A model generated the notes under the pieces. The model was not told the DNA's origin. It saw only the letters and a program-made list of their open reading frames with translations, and made no database searches. This document shows, one piece after another, positions 25,660-34,518 of a stretch of 64,000 nt of DNA. Each line of letters begins with the position of its first letter. The stretch's first letter is position 1. A program made the position numbers and the translations under genes. Location of the stretch: NCBI GenBank assembly GCA_016218725.1, contig JACRDB010000025.1, forward strand, positions 1 to 64,000, in the 5' to 3' direction. Source of the DNA: Deltaproteobacteria bacterium. Its GTDB lineage: Bacteria > Myxococcota_A > Polyangia > Polyangiales > Ga0077539.

Positions 25660-26961
25660 TCAGAGCGCCTGGAGGAACGCCACCAGCGCGTCGAGCTCCC
25701 CCGGGGCGAAGGTGATCCTCGGGAGGAGCTCGGGGTCGATGCGCCCGAGGGACCTCGGGTCTCCGGGGGGCAGGCCCTGCGAGGTCTCGTGCAGGATCAT
25801 CGCCTCCAGCGTGGGGAGCGTTCCCGCGTGGGCGTAGGGCGCCGTGCGGGAGACCCCCCGGAGCGTGGGCGTGCGGAAGGCCCCGAGGAGCGACGGCGAG
25901 GCCACCAGCGTCCGGGTGCGCCCCGTGGGGCGGTCGCTGAAGGGCCCGTCGGTGTTGAAGACGCTGGCCTGCACGCGCGCGATGGCATCGATGCGCCCGC
26001 GGTCGGGGCCCCCGATGGGGTCGTCCGGGGCGCGCACGCTGTGGAACTCGTCGTCGGAGAACAGCGGGCCGCTGTGGCAGTGAACGCACCCCACCCGGAC
26101 GAACACCGCCAGGCCGTCCCGCTGGCGCTCGGTCAGCGCCTCCCGCTCCCCGGCCATATACCGATCAAAGGCCGCCGGGGGCGCCACCAGCGTGCGCTCG
26201 AAGGCCTCGATGGCCTTGCCGAAATCCGCCGCCACGCGGTTCACCGCCCGCTGGTCGTCCCGGGTCATCGCCTCCCAGGGCGGGTCCCCGGGCCTGCCCC
26301 TCGGGGGGAAGCGCGCGCCGTCCTCCAACCGCGGCAGCGGCGCAAAGACCGCCTCGTAGGGCGCGCGGTACCGCTCGGCCATGCGGTGGGCCAGCGCCAG
26401 GCGCGAGGAGTCGTGCTCCCGGGGGTTCTCCACGGCCATCAACGGCTGCGCCCAGAGCGAGTCCGCCGCGCCGTCCCACAGCGGCCAGCGGGTGTACGCC
26501 GCGAAGAACACCGACGGCGTGTTGCGCGCCCCTCGCCCCACGGCCTCGGCCACCACCCGGCCGTCGGTGAAGGCCCTCGACGGCTCGTGGCACGTCGCGC
26601 AGGACACGCGCCCGCTCGACGAGAAGCCCGGGTCTTCAAAGAGCAGCCTCCCGAGCGCCGCCGCCCGCGGGTCGTCGGCCACGCGGTTGGTGTCGTCCCT
26701 CGGCAGAGGGTACACGGGAGAGAGCGCCTGGAGCTGATGCCACTCGGCCTCGGTGAAGCGTCCGTCCACCGGGTAGCGCTCCCGCCACGCCTCGGGCGCT
26801 TCCACCTCCGGTGCCATCGCGTCCTGCGAAGCCTCCACCGGCGCGTCGCTCGGGGCGTCCAGGGCGTCCCGGGAGGCGTCCCCAGGGGGTGCGGGGTCCG
26901 CGCCGCACCTCCCCAGAAAGAGCGCCCAGAGCGTGCTCTTTACGTAGCTCAATCGGGCCAT
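25660..26961 (-). CDS. Dihaem cytochrome c peroxidase / MauG-family protein
   Basis: A 433-residue exported protein with two c-type haem motifs, CATCH (121-125) and CVHCH (292-296), in the layout of bacterial dihaem cytochrome c peroxidases and MauG-type oxidases. These act in the periplasm, reducing peroxide or oxidising a protein partner. Further family signs are GFSSSGRVSCATCHEPSRAF, RNTPSVF, and FRTPTLRGVSRTAPYAHAG near the end. The N-terminus is a short hydrophobic stretch ending in Cys19, with an unusual Arg before it, so lipidation is uncertain. The ATG lies inside the end of the Cys-rich lipoprotein gene (13-base overlap). Confidence 0.92.
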   Translation of the reverse strand: MARLSYVKSTLWALFLGRCGADPAPPGDASRDALDAPSDAPVEASQDAMAPEVEAPEAWRERYPVDGRFTEAEWHQLQALSPVYPLPRDDTNRVADDPRAAALGRLLFEDPGFSSSGRVSCATCHEPSRAFTDGRVVAEAVGRGARNTPSVFFAAYTRWPLWDGAADSLWAQPLMAVENPREHDSSRLALAHRMAERYRAPYEAVFAPLPRLEDGARFPPRGRPGDPPWEAMTRDDQRAVNRVAADFGKAIEAFERTLVAPPAAFDRYMAGEREALTERQRDGLAVFVRVGCVHCHSGPLFSDDEFHSVRAPDDPIGGPDRGRIDAIARVQASVFNTDGPFSDRPTGRTRTLVASPSLLGAFRTPTLRGVSRTAPYAHAGTLPTLEAMILHETSQGLPPGDPRSLGRIDPELLPRITFAPGELDALVAFLQAL

Positions 26962-29744
26962 GGTCCCACGAAGGCCCGACCGGGGACGCCCTCGCCGACG
27001 GTGAGCGCGCAGGGGGCCTCCAGGGGTGGGAAGAAGGTCCCGGCGAGGGAACACCGGGCGCGCTCGACGGAGATCCGCACGCGCCCGGGGCCCCCCGCGC
27101 CGCCCGCGCCGCCCGTGGCGTGGGGGCTGGCGGCGCCTCCCGCGCCGCCCTGGGCGCTCACCCTCGCCGAGGGGCTCGTGGTGATGGTGGGAGCCCGGAG
27201 CACGATCACGCCACCGGAGCCGCCGCCTCCCGCGGCGCCGGGCTGGGGGTTGCAGCCCTCGCTGCGAGGAGCGCCCACCGAGGCCGGCGCTCCGGCGCCT
27301 CCGTCCGCCAGCACCTGGCCGGTGATGGTGATGGACGTGGCCGACCAGAGCCTCAGGGCCCCGCCGCCGCCGCCGCCGCCGGAGGTGCCGCCGGGGCCGG
27401 GGCGTTCGTTGTAGTCCGCGCTGCCGCCGCCGCCCCCGGAGCCCGGGTAGAAGGTGTTCAACACCCGCAGGTCCCGCGCCGCCGCCTGGCCGATGGAGCC
27501 GCCCCCGCCGCCGCCCACCCAGGCCATCACCACCCTTGGGCGGAGGGCGTCGCAGGGCGTCTGCCCGATGGTGCCGTCGCGGCCGTTGTAGACCTCCCTC
27601 TCGACCCCGGCGCGGCCTCCGAGGGAGAACACCGACCCGCCGCCCGCGGCCACCCCCGAGCAGTCCCGCTGGAGGATCACGCCGCGGCCAAGCCCCCCCT
27701 GGCTCCCTCCGGCGTAGCCTCCGCCGCCGGCGCCGAAGGCCCTCCCATCGGTGAACACCCCGCCCCCGCCGCCGAAGCGCGCGAGCGGCGCCGTGAACAC
27801 CTGCCGCAGGAGCGCGTCGGTGATGCACCCCGCGGCGGGCGACGGGCAGCTCCCGGTGTACCCCAGCTCCCCGAGGCCCCCGGAGCCCGAGGCCCCGGAG
27901 CCGACCTCGCAGACGGCCCCTTCGGGGGTCGTGTGGGGCTCCCCCGCGGGGCCTCCGGTGCCCGCCCGCCCGCGCCTCGCGACGCGGTCCGTGACGGCCC
28001 CGACGGTGCCCGCGCCGCCCGTCAGGTCCACGGTGCCTTCAAGCACGATCTCCCCGCTGGCGCGCAGGTCCAGCGTTCCCGCCTCGGAGCCCCCGCCGGA
28101 GACCTGCACCACCACGCCGCGAGGCACGCGCACCGTGGTGAACTCATGGATCCCCGGCGAGAGCCTGGTGGGGTTCACCATCGGCGCGAAGGCCCCCTCG
28201 CGCCCCGAGGACACGGGGCCGCATGCGCCCGCCCTGCACGCCTGCCCGGAGGGGCAGGGCCTCCCGCACCCGCCGCAGTGGGCCTCCGTGGTGCCCAGGG
28301 GCGCCTCGCAGCCGTCCGCGGGGTCGCCGTTGCAATCCCCGTAGCCCGCCTCGCACGCGGCGATCTGGCACCGGAACGACCGGCACGCCATGGTGGCGTG
28401 GACCCCGGTGGGGCAGGGCCTCCCGCAGCCCCCGCAGTGCTCCAGCGTGGTGCGCGTGTCCGTGCAGCGCTCCAGACAACAAGACTGGTCCTCGCGGCAA
28501 GCGGGGCCGGTGCCGCACCGCACGCCCCCGGCGACGCAGGCCCCGCCCTCGCAGTGTTCGCCCACCGCGCAGCGGCGGCCGCAGGCGCCGCAGTGGGCCG
28601 CGTCCGTCTCGGTCTCCGCCTCGCAGCCGTCCGAGGGGTCCGCGTTGCAGTCCGCGAAGCCCTCCGCGCAGCGGTGGCGGCAGCGCCCGGCCTCGCACGC
28701 CACGAACTGGTTGATCCCCGGCGCGGAGCACACCCTCCCGCAGGCCCCGCAGTGGGTGAGGGACGCCTGGAGGTCCACGCAGGTGAGGTCGCAGCAGCTA
28801 CGGCCCGCGGGGCAGTCGCAGGTGCATGCCCCGGCGCGGCACACACCCCCCGACGGACACTCCCGCCCGCAGCGGCCACACTGGAGAGGGTCCGAGCGCG
28901 TGTCCACGCAGCGCCCCCCGCAGCAGCTCTGCCCTGCGGCGCAGACCCCGCACCCCGCCGGGGCGCAGCGTCCGGCGGCGCAGGACTGCCCCGCGGGGCA
29001 GCGCTGGCCGCAGGCTCCGCAGTTCTCCGGGTCGCGCTCCGTGGCGACGCAGAGCCCGGCGCAGCAGGTGCTCCCCGGGGCGCAGCGGGGGCACTCCGGG
29101 GCGCGGCAGGCGCCCCCGACGCAGCGGGTGCCCTCGGCGCAGCGCGCGCCGCAGCCGCCGCAGTTCTCGTCGTCGGGCTGGACATCGATGCACATGCCGC
29201 CGCAGCAGGCCCAGCCCGGGCGGCACGGGGGCCCGATCAGGCACCCTCGGATGGGCTGGCAGGCGCCCTCTTCACAGGTGGTGCCCGAGGCGCAGACCCT
29301 GCCACAGACACCGCAGTTGTCCGTGTCCCGCTGGAGGTCCGCGCAGGCGCGACCGCAGCAGGTGCTCCCGGCGGGGCACCCCCCCGGGCAGCCCGGAGGG
29401 ACACAGACGGACCCCTCGCAGAAGCTTCCCGAGGGGCACCGCATGCCGCATGCACCGCAGTGGAGCGCGTCGGTGGACGGGACCACGCAGCGGGTGCCGC
29501 AGCAGAGGTACCCGAGGGGGCACCCCCCGGGGCAGGTGGGGCCCGTGTCGCACACCCCTCCGGGGCACGCGTCGGGCCTCGCAGGCGCCTCCGGGGCCAC
29601 GTCCGCGGGGCGCTCCCCAGAGGTGTCCGCGGTGTCTGTGCTGTCCGTGGGGCCCGTGGCGGCGCCGTCCAGGTCCGTGACGAGGGTGGTGCGTCCGCAC
29701 CCGAGGAGAATCCCACACAGGAGCAGAGGCCAGAGGCGAAGCAT
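26949..29744 (-). CDS. Cys-rich Stig1-like surface lipoprotein
   Basis: A 931-residue protein with a lipoprotein signal (MLRLWPLLLCGILLGC, lipobox LLGC) and an acidic Thr/Asp/Pro linker. Residues ~58-510 are a long array of cysteine-rich units of the type DNCGVCGRVCASGTTCEEG, alternating CGxCGxxC and CxxGxxC spacing, similar to Stig1-like repeats common in myxobacteria. The rest (~515-931) is glycine-rich, with GGGGG stretches and an AGTLDLRASGEIVLEGTVDL beta-solenoid-like section. It is probably a cell-surface or envelope protein. It overlaps the MauG-like gene by 13 bases. Confidence 0.85.
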   Translation of the reverse strand: MLRLWPLLLCGILLGCGRTTLVTDLDGAATGPTDSTDTADTSGERPADVAPEAPARPDACPGGVCDTGPTCPGGCPLGYLCCGTRCVVPSTDALHCGACGMRCPSGSFCEGSVCVPPGCPGGCPAGSTCCGRACADLQRDTDNCGVCGRVCASGTTCEEGACQPIRGCLIGPPCRPGWACCGGMCIDVQPDDENCGGCGARCAEGTRCVGGACRAPECPRCAPGSTCCAGLCVATERDPENCGACGQRCPAGQSCAAGRCAPAGCGVCAAGQSCCGGRCVDTRSDPLQCGRCGRECPSGGVCRAGACTCDCPAGRSCCDLTCVDLQASLTHCGACGRVCSAPGINQFVACEAGRCRHRCAEGFADCNADPSDGCEAETETDAAHCGACGRRCAVGEHCEGGACVAGGVRCGTGPACREDQSCCLERCTDTRTTLEHCGGCGRPCPTGVHATMACRSFRCQIAACEAGYGDCNGDPADGCEAPLGTTEAHCGGCGRPCPSGQACRAGACGPVSSGREGAFAPMVNPTRLSPGIHEFTTVRVPRGVVVQVSGGGSEAGTLDLRASGEIVLEGTVDLTGGAGTVGAVTDRVARRGRAGTGGPAGEPHTTPEGAVCEVGSGASGSGGLGELGYTGSCPSPAAGCITDALLRQVFTAPLARFGGGGGVFTDGRAFGAGGGGYAGGSQGGLGRGVILQRDCSGVAAGGGSVFSLGGRAGVEREVYNGRDGTIGQTPCDALRPRVVMAWVGGGGGGSIGQAAARDLRVLNTFYPGSGGGGGSADYNERPGPGGTSGGGGGGGALRLWSATSITITGQVLADGGAGAPASVGAPRSEGCNPQPGAAGGGGSGGVIVLRAPTITTSPSARVSAQGGAGGAASPHATGGAGGAGGPGRVRISVERARCSLAGTFFPPLEAPCALTVGEGVPGRAFVGPWPD

Positions 29745-29771
29745 CGCTCGGACACATAGCCGAGCGCGGCA

Positions 29772-30389
29772 CTACCGTCGATAGCGCCCCAGGGTCTCCA
29801 CGAAGACCTTCTCCGCCGCGTCGAGCCAGGCCAGGGGGAGCTCGGCCACGGTGGCCACGGCGGCCTCGCTCCAGCGCTGGACGATGCCAAGGCCCCGGGC
29901 GTCCTCCACCTGCCGCACCGGGAGCAGGGCCTCCTCGGCGATGGCCCTGGCGTGCTCCAGGGCCAGCACCTCCAGGGCCGCCCGGAGGGCCACCCGGATC
30001 CTCTCGGCCTCGATCTCCGCCAGCACCGGGTCGTCCACGGTCCGGTGCTCCAGGAAATACCTCCGGAGGAGGAGCCCCGCGCCAAACGTGCGAAAGAGGT
30101 TCCCCGCGGCGTCCACCATGCGCCCGCCGGGGATCAGCCGGTCGATCACCCAGCGGGCACCCTCGGCGAAGTTCCCTCGGATGGTGGTGGACTCTTCGAT
30201 GTCCACGAGGATCCTCCGGGCGCCCAGGGTGAGGGTCACCCCTCGGGCGCGCGCCATGCGATCGAACATGGCGCCGCGGAGGGTGCGCACCACCGGGATG
30301 TCCACCGTGGGCGGGAGGAGGAGCCTCGCGCCGCCGGCCATCAACCCGTACATCGCCAGCACCACGTCGTTCAGGGCTCGCTCGCTCAT
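29772..30389 (-). CDS. Conserved-looking hypothetical protein
   Basis: A 205-residue protein that I do not recognise. The N-terminal ~45 residues are moderately hydrophobic (LNDVVLAMYGLMAGGARLLL), then a mixed region and a long alanine/glutamate-rich helical stretch (IRVALRAALEVLALEHARAI, ~130-150). There is no signal peptide or clear catalytic motif. It is 36 bases downstream of the Ser/Thr kinase gene and 27 upstream of the Cys-rich lipoprotein gene on the same strand. Confidence 0.65.
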   Translation of the reverse strand: MSERALNDVVLAMYGLMAGGARLLLPPTVDIPVVRTLRGAMFDRMARARGVTLTLGARRILVDIEESTTIRGNFAEGARWVIDRLIPGGRMVDAAGNLFRTFGAGLLLRRYFLEHRTVDDPVLAEIEAERIRVALRAALEVLALEHARAIAEEALLPVRQVEDARGLGIVQRWSEAAVATVAELPLAWLDAAEKVFVETLGRYRR

Positions 30390-30425
30390 CGGCCCTCCAC
30401 GGGTAGCGCCTCGGGAGCCCCCGCG

Positions 30426-31568
30426 TCAACGAGGCGCGCGGGCGCCCGCGTCCCGGAGGACCTTCTGGGGGCGCCTCGCCAGCGCCCTGGGCGCGACGGG
30501 AGCGGTCCTCGGGGCCACCAGGGCGCGGCGCCCCTCCCCCGAGGGCTCCGGGGCGCGCTGGGCCTCGCGGTCCCCGAGGTTCCTGGCCAGCACCACCACC
30601 AGCGCCACCAGGAGCACCGCGGCCACCAGCACCGGCGCCACGTCCGCCGGGTGCGGCCCACCGTTCTTTTGGAGCACCACCACCGGCGGGCTCTCCCGCG
30701 GGACCCCCAGGGCCTCGGCCAGGGCCTCGGCGAAGGCCGTGGCGCAATCGAAGCGGTCCTCGGCGCGCTTGGCCAGGCCCTTGACGAACACCGCGTCCAC
30801 CGCGGGCCCGAGCTGCGGGCGGTGCTTCGACGGCGGCGGCGGCGTGTCGTGCACCACCGCGTAGGACACCGCCACGATCTCGTCGCCCGGGAAGGCCCTG
30901 GCGCCCGTCAGGGCCTCGTAGGTCACCGCCGCCAGGGAGAACACGTCCCCCCGGGGGCTGTACTCCGCGCGCAGGATGGCCTCCGGCGGCGCATACGCGG
31001 GCGTCCCGAGGAACTGCCCGTCGCGCGTCAGGGACGCCTCGGGCACGCGGGCGATGCCAAAATCCGTGAGCTTCACCTGCCCGGCGCCCCCGAGGAGGAT
31101 GTTGTCCGGCTTGATGTCCCGGTGCACGATCCTCGCGGCGTGGAGCGCATCGAGCGCCCAGGCCACGCTCCGGGCCACATGGACCAGGGCCTCGCGGTCC
31201 AGGGGTCCGCGCTGGAGCCTGGGCCGGAGGTTGCTCCCGGGCACGTACTCGTACACCACGTAGGGCCCGAGGTGCTGGTCCACGCCCACGTCGTGCACGC
31301 TCACCACGTTGGGGTGGTTGAAGCGCGCCGCGGCGCGGGCCTCGTTGCGGAAGCGCGCGATGTACGCGTCCCTCGCGGCCCCGGCGGCCTCCAGGCGCAG
31401 CACCTTCACGGCCACGTCCCGGCCGAGCTCCGGGTCGTGGGCGAGGTACACCCGCCCCATGGTGCCCTCGCCCAGGAGCCTCACCACCCGGTAGCGCCCG
31501 ATGGTCCGCCCGCTGCGGGGTAGCCGCTGCGTGGCCTCCGCGGCGGAGGGTCGTTGCGAATCCGCCAT
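30426..31568 (-). CDS. Eukaryote-like serine/threonine protein kinase
   Basis: A 380-residue membrane-bound kinase. The kinase domain (~25-285) has the glycine loop LLGEGTMGRVYLA (31-43), the ATP lysine K55, catalytic HRDIKPDNIL (149-158), DFG at 169-171 and the AYAPPE activation-segment end (~191-196). A single transmembrane segment at ~311-329 is followed by a short basic C-terminal tail with no sensor domain. The ATG at 31568 gives a normal N-terminus. All catalytic residues are intact. Such kinases are numerous in myxobacteria; the target is unknown. Confidence 0.95.
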   Translation of the reverse strand: MADSQRPSAAEATQRLPRSGRTIGRYRVVRLLGEGTMGRVYLAHDPELGRDVAVKVLRLEAAGAARDAYIARFRNEARAAARFNHPNVVSVHDVGVDQHLGPYVVYEYVPGSNLRPRLQRGPLDREALVHVARSVAWALDALHAARIVHRDIKPDNILLGGAGQVKLTDFGIARVPEASLTRDGQFLGTPAYAPPEAILRAEYSPRGDVFSLAAVTYEALTGARAFPGDEIVAVSYAVVHDTPPPPSKHRPQLGPAVDAVFVKGLAKRAEDRFDCATAFAEALAEALGVPRESPPVVVLQKNGGPHPADVAPVLVAAVLLVALVVVLARNLGDREAQRAPEPSGEGRRALVAPRTAPVAPRALARRPQKVLRDAGARAPR

Positions 31569-31643
31569 CGTCGGGCCTGAACCTCGGCGCACTCTATGCT
31601 CGACGCCCCCCTGCGTCGAGGCCACGGGCGCCGGGGCCACCGC

Positions 31644-33062
31644 TCAACCCTCCTTCGAGGCGGTCACGGTCACCTCCAGCGAGCCCTCGTGCAGGAGCAC
31701 CGTGAGGGCCTCGCCCGGAGCGGCGTCCCGGGCCCGGGTGAGCGCCCGCCCCTCGGCCAGCACCACGCCGTAGCCCCTCGCCAGGATCGCCAGGGGGCTC
31801 AGGGCCTCAAGCCTCGCGGCCAGGGTCCCCAGGAGCGCCCGGCGGCGTTCGGAGGCCCGCGAGGGCGCCGCCCGGAGCCTCGCGTCGAGCCCCGAGAGCC
31901 TCGCCGAGTGCTTCGCGAGGGCCTTCTCCAGCGCCGGGAGGAGCCTCGCCGAGAGGCCGAGGAGGCGCTGGCGGTCCCTCGCGAGGCGCGCCCTGGGGTG
32001 CTGCCTCTCCAGGGATTTCTCCAGCCGGGAGAGCACCCCTCGGGGCCCGGAGAGCTTCGCCAGGGAGGCGTCCTCGAGCCTCCTGGTGAGCTCATCGAGG
32101 CGCTGGGAGCGCTCTTGAAGGAGCCTCCTCGGATCCCTGAGGGCCCGGCGCGAGAGGGCCACCCGGAGCACGTTCACCTTGGCCCGGGCCTGGCTCCGGA
32201 GCCTCTGGGCCAGGGCCTTCAAGCGCGCGGTCTCCTCCGCGTGGTCGGGTACGCACAGCTGCGCCGCGCCCGACGGGGTGGGCGCCCGACAATCCGCCAC
32301 CAGGTCCGCCAGGGTGTTGTCAACCTCGTGCCCGACGGCGCTCACCACCGGCAGCCGACACTTGAAGATCGCCTCGGCCACGCGCTCGTGGTTGAACGCC
32401 ACCAGGTCCTCGGCGGCCCCTCCCCCGCGCCCGAGGATCACCACGTCCACCCCGGGAACCTTCTGAATCCAATAGAGCGCCCTCACGATCTGCCCGGGAG
32501 CGTCCAGACCCTGGACCAATGTAGGTGAAAGTACGATACGTATGGGCCAGCGCTGGAGGGCGACCTTGCAGATGTCCCCGAAGGCCGCGCCGGTGGCCGA
32601 GGTGACCACCCCGACGGCGCGCGGGAAGCGCGGCAGGGGGCGCTTTCTAGCTTGTTCGAAGGACCCGAGCGCCTGGAGCTTCTTCTTCAGGGCGGCGAGG
32701 GCGGCGGCCTGGGCGCCGGCGCCGGCGGGCTCGGCGAGGTCGGCGGTGAACTGGTACTGCCCGCGGGGGACGTAGACCCCCGGGCGCCCGAGGAGGCGCA
32801 CCCTCTCGCCCTCGACCAGGCGGGCGCGGGTCACCTGCGCGGCGCTCTTCCAGAGCACGCACGCGATGCGCGCGTCTTCCTTGTCGTCCTTGAGGTCGAA
32901 GTACACATGCCCCGAGGGGGAGCGGTTGATCTTCTGGAGCTCGCCCTCGACCCAGACCTTCCCGAGGCGGTCCTCGACGAGGGCCTTGACGGCGCGGTTG
33001 AGCTCCGACACCGAGAGTGCCTTGGGGACCGCAGGGACCACGCGCAATACCGGCTCCGTCAC
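31644..33062 (-). CDS. xseA: Exodeoxyribonuclease VII large subunit
   Basis: A 472-residue ExoVII large subunit, which with XseB degrades single-stranded DNA. The N-terminal OB-fold contains LSVSELNRAVKALVEDRLGK (~16-35) and SPSGHVYFDLKD. The catalytic core has GVVTSATGAAFGDI, VDVVILGRGGGAAEDL and VSAVGHEVDNTLADLVAD, all expected. The C-terminal third is a long helical region. The GTG at 33062 is chosen because the homologous N-terminus follows it. No xseB was found adjacent. Confidence 0.95.
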   Translation of the reverse strand: MTEPVLRVVPAVPKALSVSELNRAVKALVEDRLGKVWVEGELQKINRSPSGHVYFDLKDDKEDARIACVLWKSAAQVTRARLVEGERVRLLGRPGVYVPRGQYQFTADLAEPAGAGAQAAALAALKKKLQALGSFEQARKRPLPRFPRAVGVVTSATGAAFGDICKVALQRWPIRIVLSPTLVQGLDAPGQIVRALYWIQKVPGVDVVILGRGGGAAEDLVAFNHERVAEAIFKCRLPVVSAVGHEVDNTLADLVADCRAPTPSGAAQLCVPDHAEETARLKALAQRLRSQARAKVNVLRVALSRRALRDPRRLLQERSQRLDELTRRLEDASLAKLSGPRGVLSRLEKSLERQHPRARLARDRQRLLGLSARLLPALEKALAKHSARLSGLDARLRAAPSRASERRRALLGTLAARLEALSPLAILARGYGVVLAEGRALTRARDAAPGEALTVLLHEGSLEVTVTASKEG

Positions 33063-33218
33063 GGCCCCGCGACCGTAGCACGCCGTGCACGCCCGCCGAA
33101 ATTCAGGGCCGCCGCCCCCCATGGCACACCCTGGCGCAGGCCATGGCATGAAGAAGCCGGTATTTTCCATGGGTCACGGGGTGGACCGGTTGTTGCTAAT
33201 GGTGTCCCCTACGGAACC

Positions 33219-34487
33219 ATGAACACGGTGACCAGGGGAAGCGTGGCGTTGGTCCTTGGCGTGGCGGTGCTGGGCGCGCCTCGCGGTGTGGATGCGTGCG
33301 GCGGGTGCTTTGCGCCGCCGGAGACGGTGCAGGTGGTGACGGACCACCGGATGGTGATGGCGATCCACGCGGACGAGGCGATCCTGTGGGACCAGATCCA
33401 GTACACGGGGAGGCCCCAGGACTTTGCGTGGATCCTGCCGGTGCGCGGGGACATCCGGGTGGAGATCGCCAGCGGGTTCTTCTTTGACACGCTGGACCAG
33501 CTCACGGCGCCGCAGGTGCAGCCGCCGGTGGTGGTGTGCCCGAGCGCGGGCTCTCGGGGTGGGCTCTTCTCCGCGGCGGGCACGGCGGCGGAGGACTCGC
33601 GCACGGGCGGGGTGCAGGTGCTTCGCACGGAGGTGGTGGGGCCGTACCAGACGGTGACCCTGCGCAGCAGCGACGCGGGGGCCCTGACGACCTGGCTCCG
33701 GGAGAACAGCTACACCATCCCTCCGGCGATCGAGCCGGTGGTGCGGGCCTACACCGAACTGTCCATGGACTTCGTGGCGCTGCGGCTGCGGCCCGGCGAG
33801 GGCGTGCAGTCCATGCGGCCCGTGAGGGTGCGCTACCCGGGGGCCAACACGGTGCTGCCCCTGCGCATGGTGGCCGCGGGCGTGGCGGACAAGGTCGGGA
33901 TCAAGCTCTGGGTCTTCGGCGAGGGGCGCTACGAGGCGATGAACTTCCCGAACGCGACCATTCCTCCGGGCGCGCTGGTGTGGGACTTCGCCACGCGGCG
34001 GAGCAACTACCTGGACGTGTTCAACAGCACCGTGAGGGCCCTGGGCGGCAGGGCCTGGGTGACCGAGGCCGCGGAGCCCGCCCGGGCGCTGGAGGGCGCC
34101 TTCGAGAACGCCTTCGGCGACCCGACCATGATGGCCGACCGCATCGCCGCGAGGGAGGACTTTGACCTCGCGGTGCGCTCGCTGCGGCAGCCGACGGTGT
34201 CGCGCCTCCGGGCGGACCTCGCGGCGGTGAACCTGGACCGGGACCTGCAGCTCCAGGCGTCCTCCGGGGCGCCGACGGTGTCGCGCTTCCTCCAGGCGAC
34301 GCGGAGCGTGAACCGCACGCCCTGCCCCACGGATGACGGGCTCTACAGCGGGACGGATGCCTCCCGGGCGGGGCGGGGCTTTGAGTGTGACGCGGTGGCC
34401 GGGGGCTCGCCCAGGGGCGTGGCCGGGGGGCTCCTGGGGCTCCTGGCCGCGGGGCTCCTGGCGCGTCGTCGGGCGCGGCGGGGATGA
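33219..34487 (+). CDS. DUF2330 protein with MYXO-CTERM tail (copy 1)
   Basis: A 422-residue secreted protein: a signal peptide (~1-25), the conserved ACGGCFAPPETVQVVTDHRM at 26-45, and a DUF2330 body. The C-terminus has a cysteine (FECDAVAGGS) followed by a hydrophobic helix GGLLGLLAAGLLARRRARR, the tripartite MYXO-CTERM sorting signal that leads to surface anchoring in myxobacteria. DUF2330 has no known activity. The ATG at 33219 begins the signal peptide. A paralogue follows 31 bases later. Confidence 0.9.
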   Translation: MNTVTRGSVALVLGVAVLGAPRGVDACGGCFAPPETVQVVTDHRMVMAIHADEAILWDQIQYTGRPQDFAWILPVRGDIRVEIASGFFFDTLDQLTAPQVQPPVVVCPSAGSRGGLFSAAGTAAEDSRTGGVQVLRTEVVGPYQTVTLRSSDAGALTTWLRENSYTIPPAIEPVVRAYTELSMDFVALRLRPGEGVQSMRPVRVRYPGANTVLPLRMVAAGVADKVGIKLWVFGEGRYEAMNFPNATIPPGALVWDFATRRSNYLDVFNSTVRALGGRAWVTEAAEPARALEGAFENAFGDPTMMADRIAAREDFDLAVRSLRQPTVSRLRADLAAVNLDRDLQLQASSGAPTVSRFLQATRSVNRTPCPTDDGLYSGTDASRAGRGFECDAVAGGSPRGVAGGLLGLLAAGLLARRRARRG

Positions 34488-34518
34488 CTGGGACAGACCT
34501 TCCAAGGAGATGACAACG

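Noticed and set aside
25660..27828. A single 722-residue minus-strand frame covering the MauG gene and part of the Cys-rich gene
   Set aside because: Its first two thirds are a different frame of the Cys-rich lipoprotein; the MauG-like protein begins at 26961.
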